Shown: positions 15,742 to 23,084 of the stretch, one piece after another
How the letters are laid out: every line of letters starts with the position of its first letter
How positions within the stretch are numbered: the stretch's first letter is position 1
Assembly (NCBI GenBank): GCA_041984235.1
Contig: JBHIYN010000012.1
Location: 103,410 to 167,409 of the forward strand
Origin: JBHIYN01 sp041984235
GTDB lineage: Bacteria; Pseudomonadota; Gammaproteobacteria; Ga0077536
Reading direction: 5' to 3'
DNA: 64,000 nt
The notes under the pieces: model-generated
Databases searched by the model: none
What the model was told of the DNA's origin: nothing
What the model saw: the letters and a program-made list of their open reading frames with translations, nothing else
Translations under genes and position numbers: made by a program

Positions 15742-16814
15742 CCCGCAAGGCGGCTCGGCATGACGCCGACGCCGGCGAGGCACCCGGTGACGTCCTGGAG
15801 CTCGTGACCCTCGACGTCGGCCGGATCCACCCGTACGAACACAATCCCCGGCGTGCGCCTAACACGGAATACGACCGCATCAAGGCCTCGATTCGGGCGG
15901 ACGGTCTCAGCCAGCCGCTCGTGGTCACCCAGCGACCGGGCGAAACCGACTACATCGTGCACGCCGGCGGGAACACTCGTCTGCGAATCCTGAAGGAACT
16001 GTTCGAGGAGACCGACGACCGGCGCTTCGCGACTGTTCCGTGCGTGATCCGACCGTGGACCCGCGAGGCCGATGTCCTGCTCGCCCATCTCAAAGAGAAC
16101 GACCTCCGCGGTGACCTGACGTTTCTCGACAAGGCACTGGCCGTAGCTGACGCGAAGCGGTTTCTGGAGGAGGCTTCGGGAGAACCCTTCACGCAGTCGC
16201 AACTCGCGGAGGCGCTACGGCAATGCGGATACGGTTTGAGCCAGGGTCTCATCTCGCAGATGGCGTACGCGGTCGAGCGGCTTCGTCCGATTCTGTCACA
16301 GGCCCTGGAAGGCGGCATCGGTCGGCCGCAGGTTGCCAAAATCCGTTCGCTGGAACGCGCAGCACGCGCAATCTGGATGGCCCGAAGCATTGACACGGAA
16401 ATCGAGTTTGACCAGACGTTCGATGCCTTGTGCCGGCGTTACGACACATCGGAATGGGACATCGCGAGCCTGCGGCGATCGCTCGAAGCGGAAATTGCCG
16501 AGCGCGCCGATAGCAGCATCCATGCGGTCAGCCTCGAGATCGACGCGCGGTTATCCGGACGTCACCAGGCGTCCTTCGCCCCAGACGCAACCGACGAACT
16601 TGACGAACCGATTGACGAGGCTATCGAGCCTGCCCGAAAGGCCTCCGATGAGAACACCCAAGCGCCGCTTGTGCCACGAAACGGAACCTTGTCGCCCGCT
16701 GAGCCCACAGACCGAGCCGCGGCAAAGTTGGCGGTCAGTCCAGGATTCCACGACCCCGTTGATGGCCATATGCCCGAGGGCTGTGGATCGGCGTGGAATA
16801 TTGACCCCTTCTGA
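15738..16814 (+). CDS. parB: ICE-type ParB-like protein, C-terminus truncated by IS21 element
   Basis: The 358-residue product begins with a ParB/Srx-type domain (LELVTLDVGRIHPYEHNPRR, then IRADGLSQPLVVTQRP and VHAGGNTRLRILKELFEE), followed by a helix-turn-helix stretch (FTQSQLAEALRQ). This matches the ParB family found in integrating conjugative elements of the PFGI-1 class. Native coding ends at 16781: the last ten residues (CGSAWNIDPF) and the stop come from the left end of the IS21 element. The expected downstream ICE genes are absent. The N-terminal domain may still fold, but the protein is probably not fully functional. Confidence 0.8.
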   Translation: MTRKAARHDADAGEAPGDVLELVTLDVGRIHPYEHNPRRAPNTEYDRIKASIRADGLSQPLVVTQRPGETDYIVHAGGNTRLRILKELFEETDDRRFATVPCVIRPWTREADVLLAHLKENDLRGDLTFLDKALAVADAKRFLEEASGEPFTQSQLAEALRQCGYGLSQGLISQMAYAVERLRPILSQALEGGIGRPQVAKIRSLERAARAIWMARSIDTEIEFDQTFDALCRRYDTSEWDIASLRRSLEAEIAERADSSIHAVSLEIDARLSGRHQASFAPDATDELDEPIDEAIEPARKASDENTQAPLVPRNGTLSPAEPTDRAAAKLAVSPGFHDPVDGHMPEGCGSAWNIDPF

Positions 16815-16895
16815 GGGGTGATCGGCGTCGAAAACTGACCCCCTTCGTAATGTAGATGAGAGAGTCCCGTGTTTTGCCGCGGGAGCTCGAAGGGG

Positions 16896-18407
16896 ATGTT
16901 GACGGTGGAGACGCAGGGCAAGATCAGGCGAGATCATTTCGTCCATGGGAAGAGCATCAAATCGATCGTTCGCGACCGTGGCATCGCGCGAAACACGGTC
17001 CGCAAGGTGTTGCGCTCGGAGGACACGGCGCCCAGCTACACACGGTCGGTGGTAACGCGCCCGAAGCTGGGGCAGTTCGAGGCCGAGTTGGAGGCTTTGC
17101 TCGAAGAGAACGCCGGCAAAAGCAAGCGTGAACGACTGACCTTGATGCGGCTGTTCGAGCAGCTCCAGCAGCAAGGTTACGCAGGCAGCTACGACGCAGT
17201 CAGGCGCTACGCGCGGCAATGGCGAGAGCGCGTCGGTATGGCGTCAGCCGAGGCATTCGTCCCGTTGGTGTTTGCCCCGGGAGAAGCCTACCAGTTCGAC
17301 TGGTCCCATGAGATCGTGGTCATCGACGGGGTGACGACGACCGCGAAGATCGCCCATCTGCGCCTGTGCCACTCGCGGATGATGTTCGTGTGCGCCTATC
17401 CGCGCGAGAGCCAGGAGATGGTGTTCGATGCGCACAACCGGGCGTTCGCGTTCTTTGGCGGCAGTTGTACCCGTGGCATCTACGACAACATGAAGACCGC
17501 GGTCGAGTCGGTGTTCGTCGGCAAGGCGCGCACGTTCAACCGCCGCTTTGAGCAGATGATGAGCCATTACCTGGTCGAGCCGGTGGCCTGTACGCCGGGT
17601 GCCGGCTGGGAGAAGGGCCAAGTCGAGAACCAGGTCGGGACGATGCGCGACCGGTTGTTCACGCCGCGTTTGCGCGCCGGGTCGTTCGCGGAGATGAACG
17701 CCCGGCTGCTCGAACGCTGTGTCGCCTATGCGCGTGACAAGACGCACCCGGAGTACACCGACCGTACTATCTTCGAGGTGTTCGAAGCCGAACGGGCGCA
17801 TCTTATCGGTCACCGCATCCCGTTCGATGGTTACCGGACCCAGGTTGCCACGGTCTCGAAGACCTGCCTGGTGCGCTTCGACCACAACCGTTACAGCGTC
17901 CAGGCGCGTGCGGTCGGACGACCGGTTGAGGTCTATGCCTACGCCGAGCGCATCGTCATCCGCCAGGACGGGGAGATGGTTGGTGCGCATGAACGCCGCT
18001 TTGGCCGCGGTCAGACGGCCTATGACCCCTGGCATTATGTGCCAGTCCTGGCGCGTAAACCGGGCGCGCTGCGCAACGGTGCCCCGTTCCGGGACTGGGT
18101 CTTGCCCGGCAGCCTCGGTCAGGTGCAGGCGCGCTTGCGGCGTGTCGCTGACGGTGACCGGCAGATGGTCACCATCTTGAGTGCGGTGCTCACCGATGGG
18201 CTGGAGGCGGTCGAGGCTGCCTGCACGGAGGCCCTCGCGGCGAAGCTCGCCCATGCCGACGTCGTGCTCAATATCCTTGCCCGCCGACGTGAACCTGAAC
18301 CACCGCCGGCGATCACCACGCCGGCCGCTCTCAGGCTGACTCGCGCACCACTGGCCGATTGTACCCGGTATGACCGTCTGCGGAGGGCACACGATGGAGC
18401 GCCATGA
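16896..18407 (+). CDS. istA: IS21-family transposase IstA
   Basis: The 503-residue transposase has an N-terminal helix-turn-helix (SIKSIVRDRGIARNTVRKVL) and an rve-type DDE integrase core: first Asp in YQFDWSHE, a second in GIYDNMKTAV and the Glu in WEKGQVENQVG. A C-terminal domain follows (YDPWHYVPVLARKPGALRNG). A GTG at 16869 gives a longer alternative, but the ATG at 16896 (MLTVETQGKIR) matches the family. It overlaps istB by 14 bases, consistent with coupled translation. Confidence 0.95.
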   Translation: MLTVETQGKIRRDHFVHGKSIKSIVRDRGIARNTVRKVLRSEDTAPSYTRSVVTRPKLGQFEAELEALLEENAGKSKRERLTLMRLFEQLQQQGYAGSYDAVRRYARQWRERVGMASAEAFVPLVFAPGEAYQFDWSHEIVVIDGVTTTAKIAHLRLCHSRMMFVCAYPRESQEMVFDAHNRAFAFFGGSCTRGIYDNMKTAVESVFVGKARTFNRRFEQMMSHYLVEPVACTPGAGWEKGQVENQVGTMRDRLFTPRLRAGSFAEMNARLLERCVAYARDKTHPEYTDRTIFEVFEAERAHLIGHRIPFDGYRTQVATVSKTCLVRFDHNRYSVQARAVGRPVEVYAYAERIVIRQDGEMVGAHERRFGRGQTAYDPWHYVPVLARKPGALRNGAPFRDWVLPGSLGQVQARLRRVADGDRQMVTILSAVLTDGLEAVEAACTEALAAKLAHADVVLNILARRREPEPPPAITTPAALRLTRAPLADCTRYDRLRRAHDGAP

Positions 18408-19122
18408 GTTGATGGACATGCTGGGCGAGCTGAAGCTCGCCGGCATGCGTGCCCACTATGACGATATCGTTACCCAGGGACGCAAACGCCAGAGGCCGTT
18501 CGAGGTCTTGTTCGGCGAACTGCTCTCCGCCGAGATTGCCGAGAAGAGTGCGCGCTCGATCCGTTATCAACTCGGAATCGCCCGCTTGCCGGTCGCCAAA
18601 GAGCTGGCCGAGTTTGCCTTCGACGAATCACCGGTCAATCAGGACCTCGTCCAGGATATGGCAACGGGTGGCTTCCTGGCACATCAACGTAACGCCGTGT
18701 TCATCGGCGGCACCGGGACCGGCAAGACCCATCTCGCCATCGGTGTTGCCCGCGCCTGTATCCGCGCCGGCTTCAAGGGCCGCTTCTACAACGTCGTCGA
18801 CCTCGTCAACCAACTCGAGACCGAGACCCGTGACGGCCGTGCCGGGCGCCTGGCCGACACCCTCTCGCGCGTCGACTTTGTCATCCTCGACGAACTCGGC
18901 TACCTACCCTTCGCTCAGTCAGGCGGGCAGCTCTTGTTCCACCTGGTCAGCCGACTCTACGAGCGCACCTCGCTCATCGTCACGACCAACCTCGACTTTG
19001 CCGAATGGCCGAAGGTCTTCGCTGACCCGAAAATGACCACGGCTCTACTCGACCGTCTGACCCACCACTGCGAAATCATCGAATCCGGCAACGAAAGCTG
19101 GCGCTTCAAGCACCGCGAATGA
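18394..19122 (+). CDS. istB: IS21 helper ATPase IstB
   Basis: The 242-residue AAA+ ATPase of the IstB/DnaC type has Walker A GGTGTGKTHLAIG and Walker B FVILDELGYLPF. A further in-frame ATG lies at 18370, but the one at 18394 is preceded by CGGAGGGC and begins MERHELMDML as in relatives. IstB oligomerises on target DNA and stimulates IstA. The gene looks intact, so the element may still be active. Confidence 0.95.
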   Translation: MERHELMDMLGELKLAGMRAHYDDIVTQGRKRQRPFEVLFGELLSAEIAEKSARSIRYQLGIARLPVAKELAEFAFDESPVNQDLVQDMATGGFLAHQRNAVFIGGTGTGKTHLAIGVARACIRAGFKGRFYNVVDLVNQLETETRDGRAGRLADTLSRVDFVILDELGYLPFAQSGGQLLFHLVSRLYERTSLIVTTNLDFAEWPKVFADPKMTTALLDRLTHHCEIIESGNESWRFKHRE

Positions 19123-19202
19123 CCCCTTCAACCGGGGTCAATTTTAGACGCCGATCAGGGGTCAATTTTGCGTGCCGATTGACAGCCAAACCTGAATAGA
19201 AG

Positions 19203-19225
19203 GCCCGCACTAGCGGGCTTTTTTT
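19203..19225 (+). terminator. Rho-independent terminator just outside the IS21 right end
   Basis: A perfect stem GCCCGC-ACTA-GCGGGC is followed by seven T residues. It lies 19 bases beyond the right end of the IS21 element and would stop transcription leaving istB. Confidence 0.8.
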
Positions 19226-19602
19226 CTGGTTTGGTGGAGAGGGCGTAGTGGTCGAGATGCCTAATGTGCAACGCGTCCGGTCCTTACGATGATGGCCGTT
19301 GACCGTACCCCTCGGCCGGTTGCGCGACTATCAATAGTGATTGACCAGGGGCGTTTCCGATCGCGGGAGGGAGCGTCCCCGTCCGTCGTCATCAATCTCG
19401 CGCGAAATGATCGAGCCATCGGGCCGGAGGCGAAGACCGCCTTCTGTGTGCCGTCCCCGATCCAAATTTCGTAGTACCCGGCGTCCGATCTTCAAACTGG
19501 CGTGAAACCCTCGCGATGTTTCCGGAGGCTACGTTGGATGCGAGAACGTTGTCGGTGTTGGTCCACAGGCTTTTCTGACCCGCGAAGGCGGCGAGCGATC
19601 GG
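19226..19602. other. Gap between IS21 terminator and higA without a supported gene
   Basis: Short open frames exist on both strands, but none has a start with a ribosome site or recognisable motifs. A minus-strand frame ending near 19339 reads LRPDGSIISREIDDDGRG, which looks coding-like but has no start and no family I can name. It may be a fragment of the deleted island core. Confidence 0.35.
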
Positions 19603-19905
19603 TTACGCGGCACTCTCCAGAGGTTTTGCACGATTGATACGCGCAAGCTCCTTCGGGTCGTGCATTGCGTCCCAAAGTTCGCTTCGGCGCTGCACGTTCA
19701 GCCAGAAGTCCGGACTGTTGCCGAACACTCGTGCAAGGATCAATGCGGTTGCGGCGGTGACACTGCGGCGATTGTTACACAGTTCGTTGACGTGCTTGCG
19801 CGGCACGCCCATGGCCTCGGCGAGCGCGCCTTGGGTCAATCCCAGCGGCTCCATGAATTCCTCGGTGAGGATTTCGCTCACGGTGGCAGGTTTGCGCTTG
19901 GTCAT
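19603..19905 (-). CDS. higA: HigA-type antitoxin
   Basis: The 100-residue XRE-family protein reads MTKRKPATVSEILTEEFM, then LGLTQGALAEAMGVPRKHVN (helix-turn-helix) and ALILARVFGNSPDFWLNVQ, a clear HigA/VapI signature. It follows higB on the same strand by 32 bases: toxin first, antitoxin second, as is characteristic of higBA. The protein neutralises HigB and represses the operon. A GTG two codons upstream is a possible alternative start. Confidence 0.92.
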   Translation of the reverse strand: MTKRKPATVSEILTEEFMEPLGLTQGALAEAMGVPRKHVNELCNNRRSVTAATALILARVFGNSPDFWLNVQRRSELWDAMHDPKELARINRAKPLESAA

Positions 19906-19937
19906 TAACACGGGTCTTACCCCCTTCGGGTTCTGCT

Positions 19938-20234
19938 TCAGCGGTAACTGTGATCGTCCAGGTAGACGTCAGCCGCTTCACCGCGGCCGCTATCCCATCG
20001 GAAGACCAACCGCCATTGTCTATTGACGCGAAGCGAATGGAATCTCGCCAGATTGCCGCGCAGCTTCTCGAAGTGATTGCTGGGCGGTGTGCGAAGATCC
20101 TGATCGGTCGTTGCGTCATCGATCATCTGGAGCTTGCGGAAGAGACGAGCTTCGACATCCGCGGGGATCTTTTTCGAAGAAACATCCTCAACGAAAAAAG
20201 CGCGCAGCCACTCGTCGCGAAAGCTGACGATCAT
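19938..20234 (-). CDS. higB: HigB-type toxin (RelE superfamily mRNA interferase)
   Basis: The 98-residue protein begins MIVSFRDEWLRAFFVEDVSSKKIP and has RLFRKLQMIDDATTDQDLRTPP, FEKLRGNLARFHSLRVNRQW and LVFRWDSGRGEAADVYLDDHSY, which match HigB (YgiN/RelE fold) throughout. Such toxins cleave ribosome-bound mRNA. GGAG lies 9 bases before the ATG. Sited close to attR, the pair could penalise loss of the island. Confidence 0.93.
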   Translation of the reverse strand: MIVSFRDEWLRAFFVEDVSSKKIPADVEARLFRKLQMIDDATTDQDLRTPPSNHFEKLRGNLARFHSLRVNRQWRLVFRWDSGRGEAADVYLDDHSYR

Positions 20235-20259
20235 CCGTATAACTCCATCGTGGGTGACT

Positions 20260-20538
20260 GTACCACTCTATGGGGCACCCAACAACATAGATCCTGATGG
20301 TCGTCGGCTGTCGTTACGCGGATTGTTGGAAGGATACTGTGCGCGGTCGCCCCCCGGGGTCAACGGGTCGGCGTCAGTCACCTGCGGGCCAGCGGTTGCG
20401 GCAAGCGAGGCCGAAGCTGCCCTGAGGGCGTTTGTCGCACGGATTCCATCGGCGATTCGTGAGCCACTATGGCTCTCCAGGGGCGCGAAGAAGGCTGCCA
20501 CGAAGCCGCGCGTAGTCTGCGTGCAGGGTGCTGAATGA
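20260..20538 (+). pseudogene. Possible orphan Rhs C-terminal tail fragment
   Basis: The frame at 20260-20538 reads VPLYGAPNNIDPDGRRLSLR and continues for about 90 residues to a stop. The NxIDPDGR string resembles the end of the Rhs core (usually NPxNxxDPxG), after which variable toxin tips begin. Nothing of the preceding Rhs core remains, and no start codon is credible. If correct, it is a displaced tip abutting attR. The short match leaves this uncertain. Confidence 0.35.
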
Positions 20539-20548
20539 GAATTCCCGG

Positions 20549-20570
20549 TAGACACGATCTGGACACGACG
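20549..20570 (+). promoter_or_regulatory. Candidate integrase arm sites near attR
   Basis: TAGACACGATCTGGACACGACG repeats, with a one-base shorter spacer, the pair TAGACACGAT..GGACACGAT found next to attL at 915-936. It lies 37 bases inside attR. Matching words at both ends of the element are what integrase arm sites would look like. Confidence 0.5.
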
Positions 20571-20606
20571 GCTCCATAACAGACTGAAATTAATAAAAAC
20601 ACCGAA

Positions 20607-20635
20607 GGTTTGAATCCCTCCCTCTCTCTCCGCCA
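20607..20635 (+). other. attR: partial copy of the tRNA-Ser 3' end
   Basis: The sequence from GGTTTGAATCCC to CCGCCA repeats the end of tRNA-Ser (821-845) in direct orientation, with a C-to-T change in the T-loop and an extra TCTC in the acceptor strand. It cannot make a tRNA. It marks the right border of the island. Between here and the next gene at 20846 nothing else is recognisable. Confidence 0.75.
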
Positions 20636-20845
20636 AAGTGGTCTTCCAGGCAATGAAGCACTGCACTGATGCGCCCTGCATCGCAGGCTGACACTCCAGG
20701 CCGCCGCGTAGAAATATGAACTGTTGAATCCCCTTCATTGCGCGGGAAGAAGCCGCCAAGGGCAAACTCGGCGAGAAAGCCTTCGTGAAATGCGCTATCA
20801 ATGCAGTGCAGTAAGCCCGGTGCCCACCGATTTCCGAGGCAGGTC

Positions 20846-21421
20846 ATGCCCGAATACAGAACCAAAGCGCTAGACGAGACCACCTGGCCGGACTTTGCCC
20901 GTCTGGTCGAGGCGAACAACGGTGTGTGGGGCGGGTGCTGGTGCATGTGGTACCACCGTAAGGACAAGGGCGAGTCACCCGAGGCGAAGCGGAGGGCGAA
21001 GGCGCGCCTCGTGCGCGAAGGGCGTGCGCATGCCGCGCTCGTTTACGATGGCGAGGACTGCGTCGGCTGGTGCCAGTTCGGTCCACCGCAGGAGCTTCCG
21101 CGTATCCACAATGAGCGTGCCTACCTTGCGACCGATCCAAGGCTGCCTGACTGGCGGATCACCTGCTTTTTCTCCGGCAAGGGCTACCGTGGTAAGGGTG
21201 TCGCGTCGGCCGCGTTGCATGGCGCAGTCGAGCAAATCAGGAAACTGGGCGGGGGACGCATCGAGGGCTATCCGGAAGACACCGAGGGTAGAAAGGCCTC
21301 CCCGGCGTTCCTGTTCAACGGCGCACTGTCCACTTTCGAACGGCAGGGCTTCAAACGCTCACGGCTGATTGGCAAGCACAAGTGGGTCGTGACGAAAACC
21401 GTCCGCGCACGAAGGCGCTGA
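20846..21421 (+). CDS. GNAT-family N-acetyltransferase
   Basis: The 191-residue protein starts MPEYRTKALDETTWPDFARL. The acetyl-CoA-binding loop is GKGYRGKGVASAALHGAVEQ (the RxGxG/A signature), and GVWGGCWCMWYHRK near the N-terminus and FERQGFKRSRLIGKHKWVVTK at the end are typical of one uncharacterised GNAT subgroup. The ATG at 20846 is preferred over an upstream in-frame start that would enter the att region. It is the first chromosomal gene after the island. Substrate unknown. Confidence 0.85.
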   Translation: MPEYRTKALDETTWPDFARLVEANNGVWGGCWCMWYHRKDKGESPEAKRRAKARLVREGRAHAALVYDGEDCVGWCQFGPPQELPRIHNERAYLATDPRLPDWRITCFFSGKGYRGKGVASAALHGAVEQIRKLGGGRIEGYPEDTEGRKASPAFLFNGALSTFERQGFKRSRLIGKHKWVVTKTVRARRR

Positions 21422-21448
21422 CCTGATGGCCTGACAAAGCCACCGTCA

Positions 21449-21492
21449 CCGGCCAGCGGCCCGTCGCGCTTGCGCGACGGGCCGCTGGCCGG
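21449..21492. repeat. Perfect 21-bp inverted repeat with 2-base loop
   Basis: The left arm begins CCGGCCAGCGGCCCGTCG, and all 21 of its bases pair with the right arm; only TT separates them. No T-run follows. It could act as a strong bidirectional terminator for the acetyltransferase gene or as a palindromic chromosomal repeat of the REP type. A second copy was not noticed in this window. Confidence 0.65.
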
Positions 21493-21543
21493 GATCGGAA
21501 TGGTCGGGTAATCAATACCGTCCTCTGCGCCACGCCGGCAAAG

Positions 21544-21565
21544 AGCCCGCGCATGCGGGCTTTCT
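21544..21565 (+). terminator. Terminator-like hairpin before the chemoreceptor gene
   Basis: AGCCCGC-GCAT-GCGGGCT is followed by TTCTC. The stem is perfect but the T-run is short, so termination may be partial. It resembles the terminator at 19203. The remainder of the gap up to 21790 shows no gene. Confidence 0.5.
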
Positions 21566-21790
21566 CACCTGGCGAAGTGGGGCGCCAGGCGAACGCGCCC
21601 GATTCGGACCATCGCGCCATCGATTCGGGCGTCGCAGCAAAGCGGAGCTGCACCACACTGAACGGCGCCCGGTGGGCGCCCCGCGCGCCCCCGTCACTCA
21701 AGTACGCGGCCCCCCGGCCGCTAGGCCTTGTACACCAAGAAGCCTTCGGTAAAGGACCCTTATCGCCCGAAAATACAGACAGGAGTTGCC

Positions 21791-23038
21791 ATGAACGCAG
21801 CCACGGACGTCGTCGCCCAGTCACTCAAGTACAAGGAGGAGGCGGCGCGCTGGAAACAGTGGTTCGAATCCGCGATGACCATGATCGACAACACGCCGGC
21901 CAAGATCGTGTGGGCCAGCGTCGAGGACGATTTCGTCATCACCTACCTGAATGCGGCCGCCGAGCGCGGCCTCAAGGAGCTCGAACCGTACCTCGATTGC
22001 AAGGTTGGCGAGGTGCAGGGCGCGAAGATCGATTTCCTGTTCCGGGCGGCCGGCGTGCCGACGCCGCGACTGGACGACCCGGGGCAACTGCCGTACACGA
22101 ATCGTCTCGAGATTGGCGAGCAGGTCGTCGACGTGATGATCCGCGCGATCCTGGACAAGCAGGGCGTGTACTGTGGCGCGATGGCGACCTGGCGCGTGGT
22201 CACGGGCCGCGTGCGCATGTCCGGGCAGTTCGAGAGCAACATCAAGTCGGTGGCCGACGCGCTCGGCACCGCCGCACTCGACCTGGAGCAGAATTCGGCC
22301 GAGATGGCGCGCATTGCGCAGGACACGCAGGCCCGCGCCGAGGCGATGGTATCGACCACCATGCAGGCCGACCGCGAGCTGCAGGACGTCGCCCAGCGTA
22401 CCGACCAGGTCATCGACGCGGTCGCCGAGATGGAGGCGAAGAGCGAGGAGCGCAACGCCTTGCTGTCCTCGATCTCGAGCCAGGCTTCGAGCTCCGAGCA
22501 GCGCGTGCACGCGCTGCAGCAGGGGGTCGGCGAAATCGGCACCATCGTCAACCTGATCAACGACATCGCCAACCAGACCAACCTGTTGGCGCTGAACGCG
22601 ACCATCGAGGCGGCGCGCGCGGGTGACGCCGGGCGCGGCTTTGCGGTGGTCGCGCAGGAGGTCAAGACGCTGTCGAACAAGACGGCGGAGGCGACCGGGC
22701 GCATCCGCGACCAGATCGCCGAGATCCAGGCGGGAACCGGGCAGACGGTCGCGGCGATCGAGGCGATCGTGCGCTCGCTGGCGGAGATCGACGCGCTCGG
22801 TGGCATCGTCAACTCGGCCGTCGAATCGCATGGCGAGGCGGTCGACGTCATGTCGCGTAACGTGCGCAGCGCATGCAGTGGCGTGCAGGACACCGCCAAA
22901 CATGCCGGCAGCATGCGCGACGCCGCGGTCGATGCCGAGCAGGCTGCGGCACACATCCACGACAAGATCTCGCACCTGAAGGTGATCTCGGAGCGGCTCA
23001 CCGGCCAGGTCGCGCAGTTCCTGGAGTCGATCGCGTGA
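21791..23038 (+). CDS. Soluble PAS-domain methyl-accepting chemotaxis protein
   Basis: The 415-residue protein has no membrane helix. An N-terminal PAS-like domain (about 20-140: MIDNTPAKIVWASVEDDF, VITYLNAAAERGL) precedes a helical signalling domain with the chemoreceptor hairpin tip INDIANQTNLLALNATIEAA and RGFAVVAQEVKTLSNKTAEA. It should sense an intracellular or redox signal and control CheA. AGGAG lies 6 bases before the ATG at 21791. The longer upstream frame lacks a ribosome site. Confidence 0.9.
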   Translation: MNAATDVVAQSLKYKEEAARWKQWFESAMTMIDNTPAKIVWASVEDDFVITYLNAAAERGLKELEPYLDCKVGEVQGAKIDFLFRAAGVPTPRLDDPGQLPYTNRLEIGEQVVDVMIRAILDKQGVYCGAMATWRVVTGRVRMSGQFESNIKSVADALGTAALDLEQNSAEMARIAQDTQARAEAMVSTTMQADRELQDVAQRTDQVIDAVAEMEAKSEERNALLSSISSQASSSEQRVHALQQGVGEIGTIVNLINDIANQTNLLALNATIEAARAGDAGRGFAVVAQEVKTLSNKTAEATGRIRDQIAEIQAGTGQTVAAIEAIVRSLAEIDALGGIVNSAVESHGEAVDVMSRNVRSACSGVQDTAKHAGSMRDAAVDAEQAAAHIHDKISHLKVISERLTGQVAQFLESIA

Positions 23039-23084
23039 GCGTCCGCCGCCGCCGCGCGACCCAAAACGGGAAGCGGGGTGCAGC

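Larger units (their letters stand above)
16782..19184 (+). mobile_element. IS21-family insertion sequence
   Basis: The element of about 2.4 kb carries istA and istB. Its ends are related inverted repeats beginning TGTGGATCGGCG on the left and TGTCAATCGGCA on the complement of the right end, each followed by a second internal GATCGGCGTC...TGACCCC copy, as expected for the multiple terminal repeats of IS21. Flanking bases (GAGGGC left, GCCAAA right) show no target duplication, so sequence next to the element has probably been deleted or rearranged after insertion. Confidence 0.85.
846..20635. mobile_element. tRNA-Ser-inserted genomic island (decayed integrative element) with mer operon and Tc-toxin-like cargo
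   Basis: The borders are the direct repeats of the tRNA-Ser end (821-845 and 20607-20635). Inside are a tyrosine integrase, an excisionase-like gene, an S24 repressor with a divergent Cro-like gene, an ICE-type ParB gene broken by an IS21 element, higBA toxin-antitoxin genes, mercury resistance and a Tc-toxin-like pair. Base composition is visibly lower in G+C than the flanking chromosome, most clearly in the toxin genes. No conjugation or virion genes are present, so the element is probably non-autonomous now. The truncated parB and the missing IS21 target duplication suggest that a larger ICE-like core was deleted. Confidence 0.8.
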
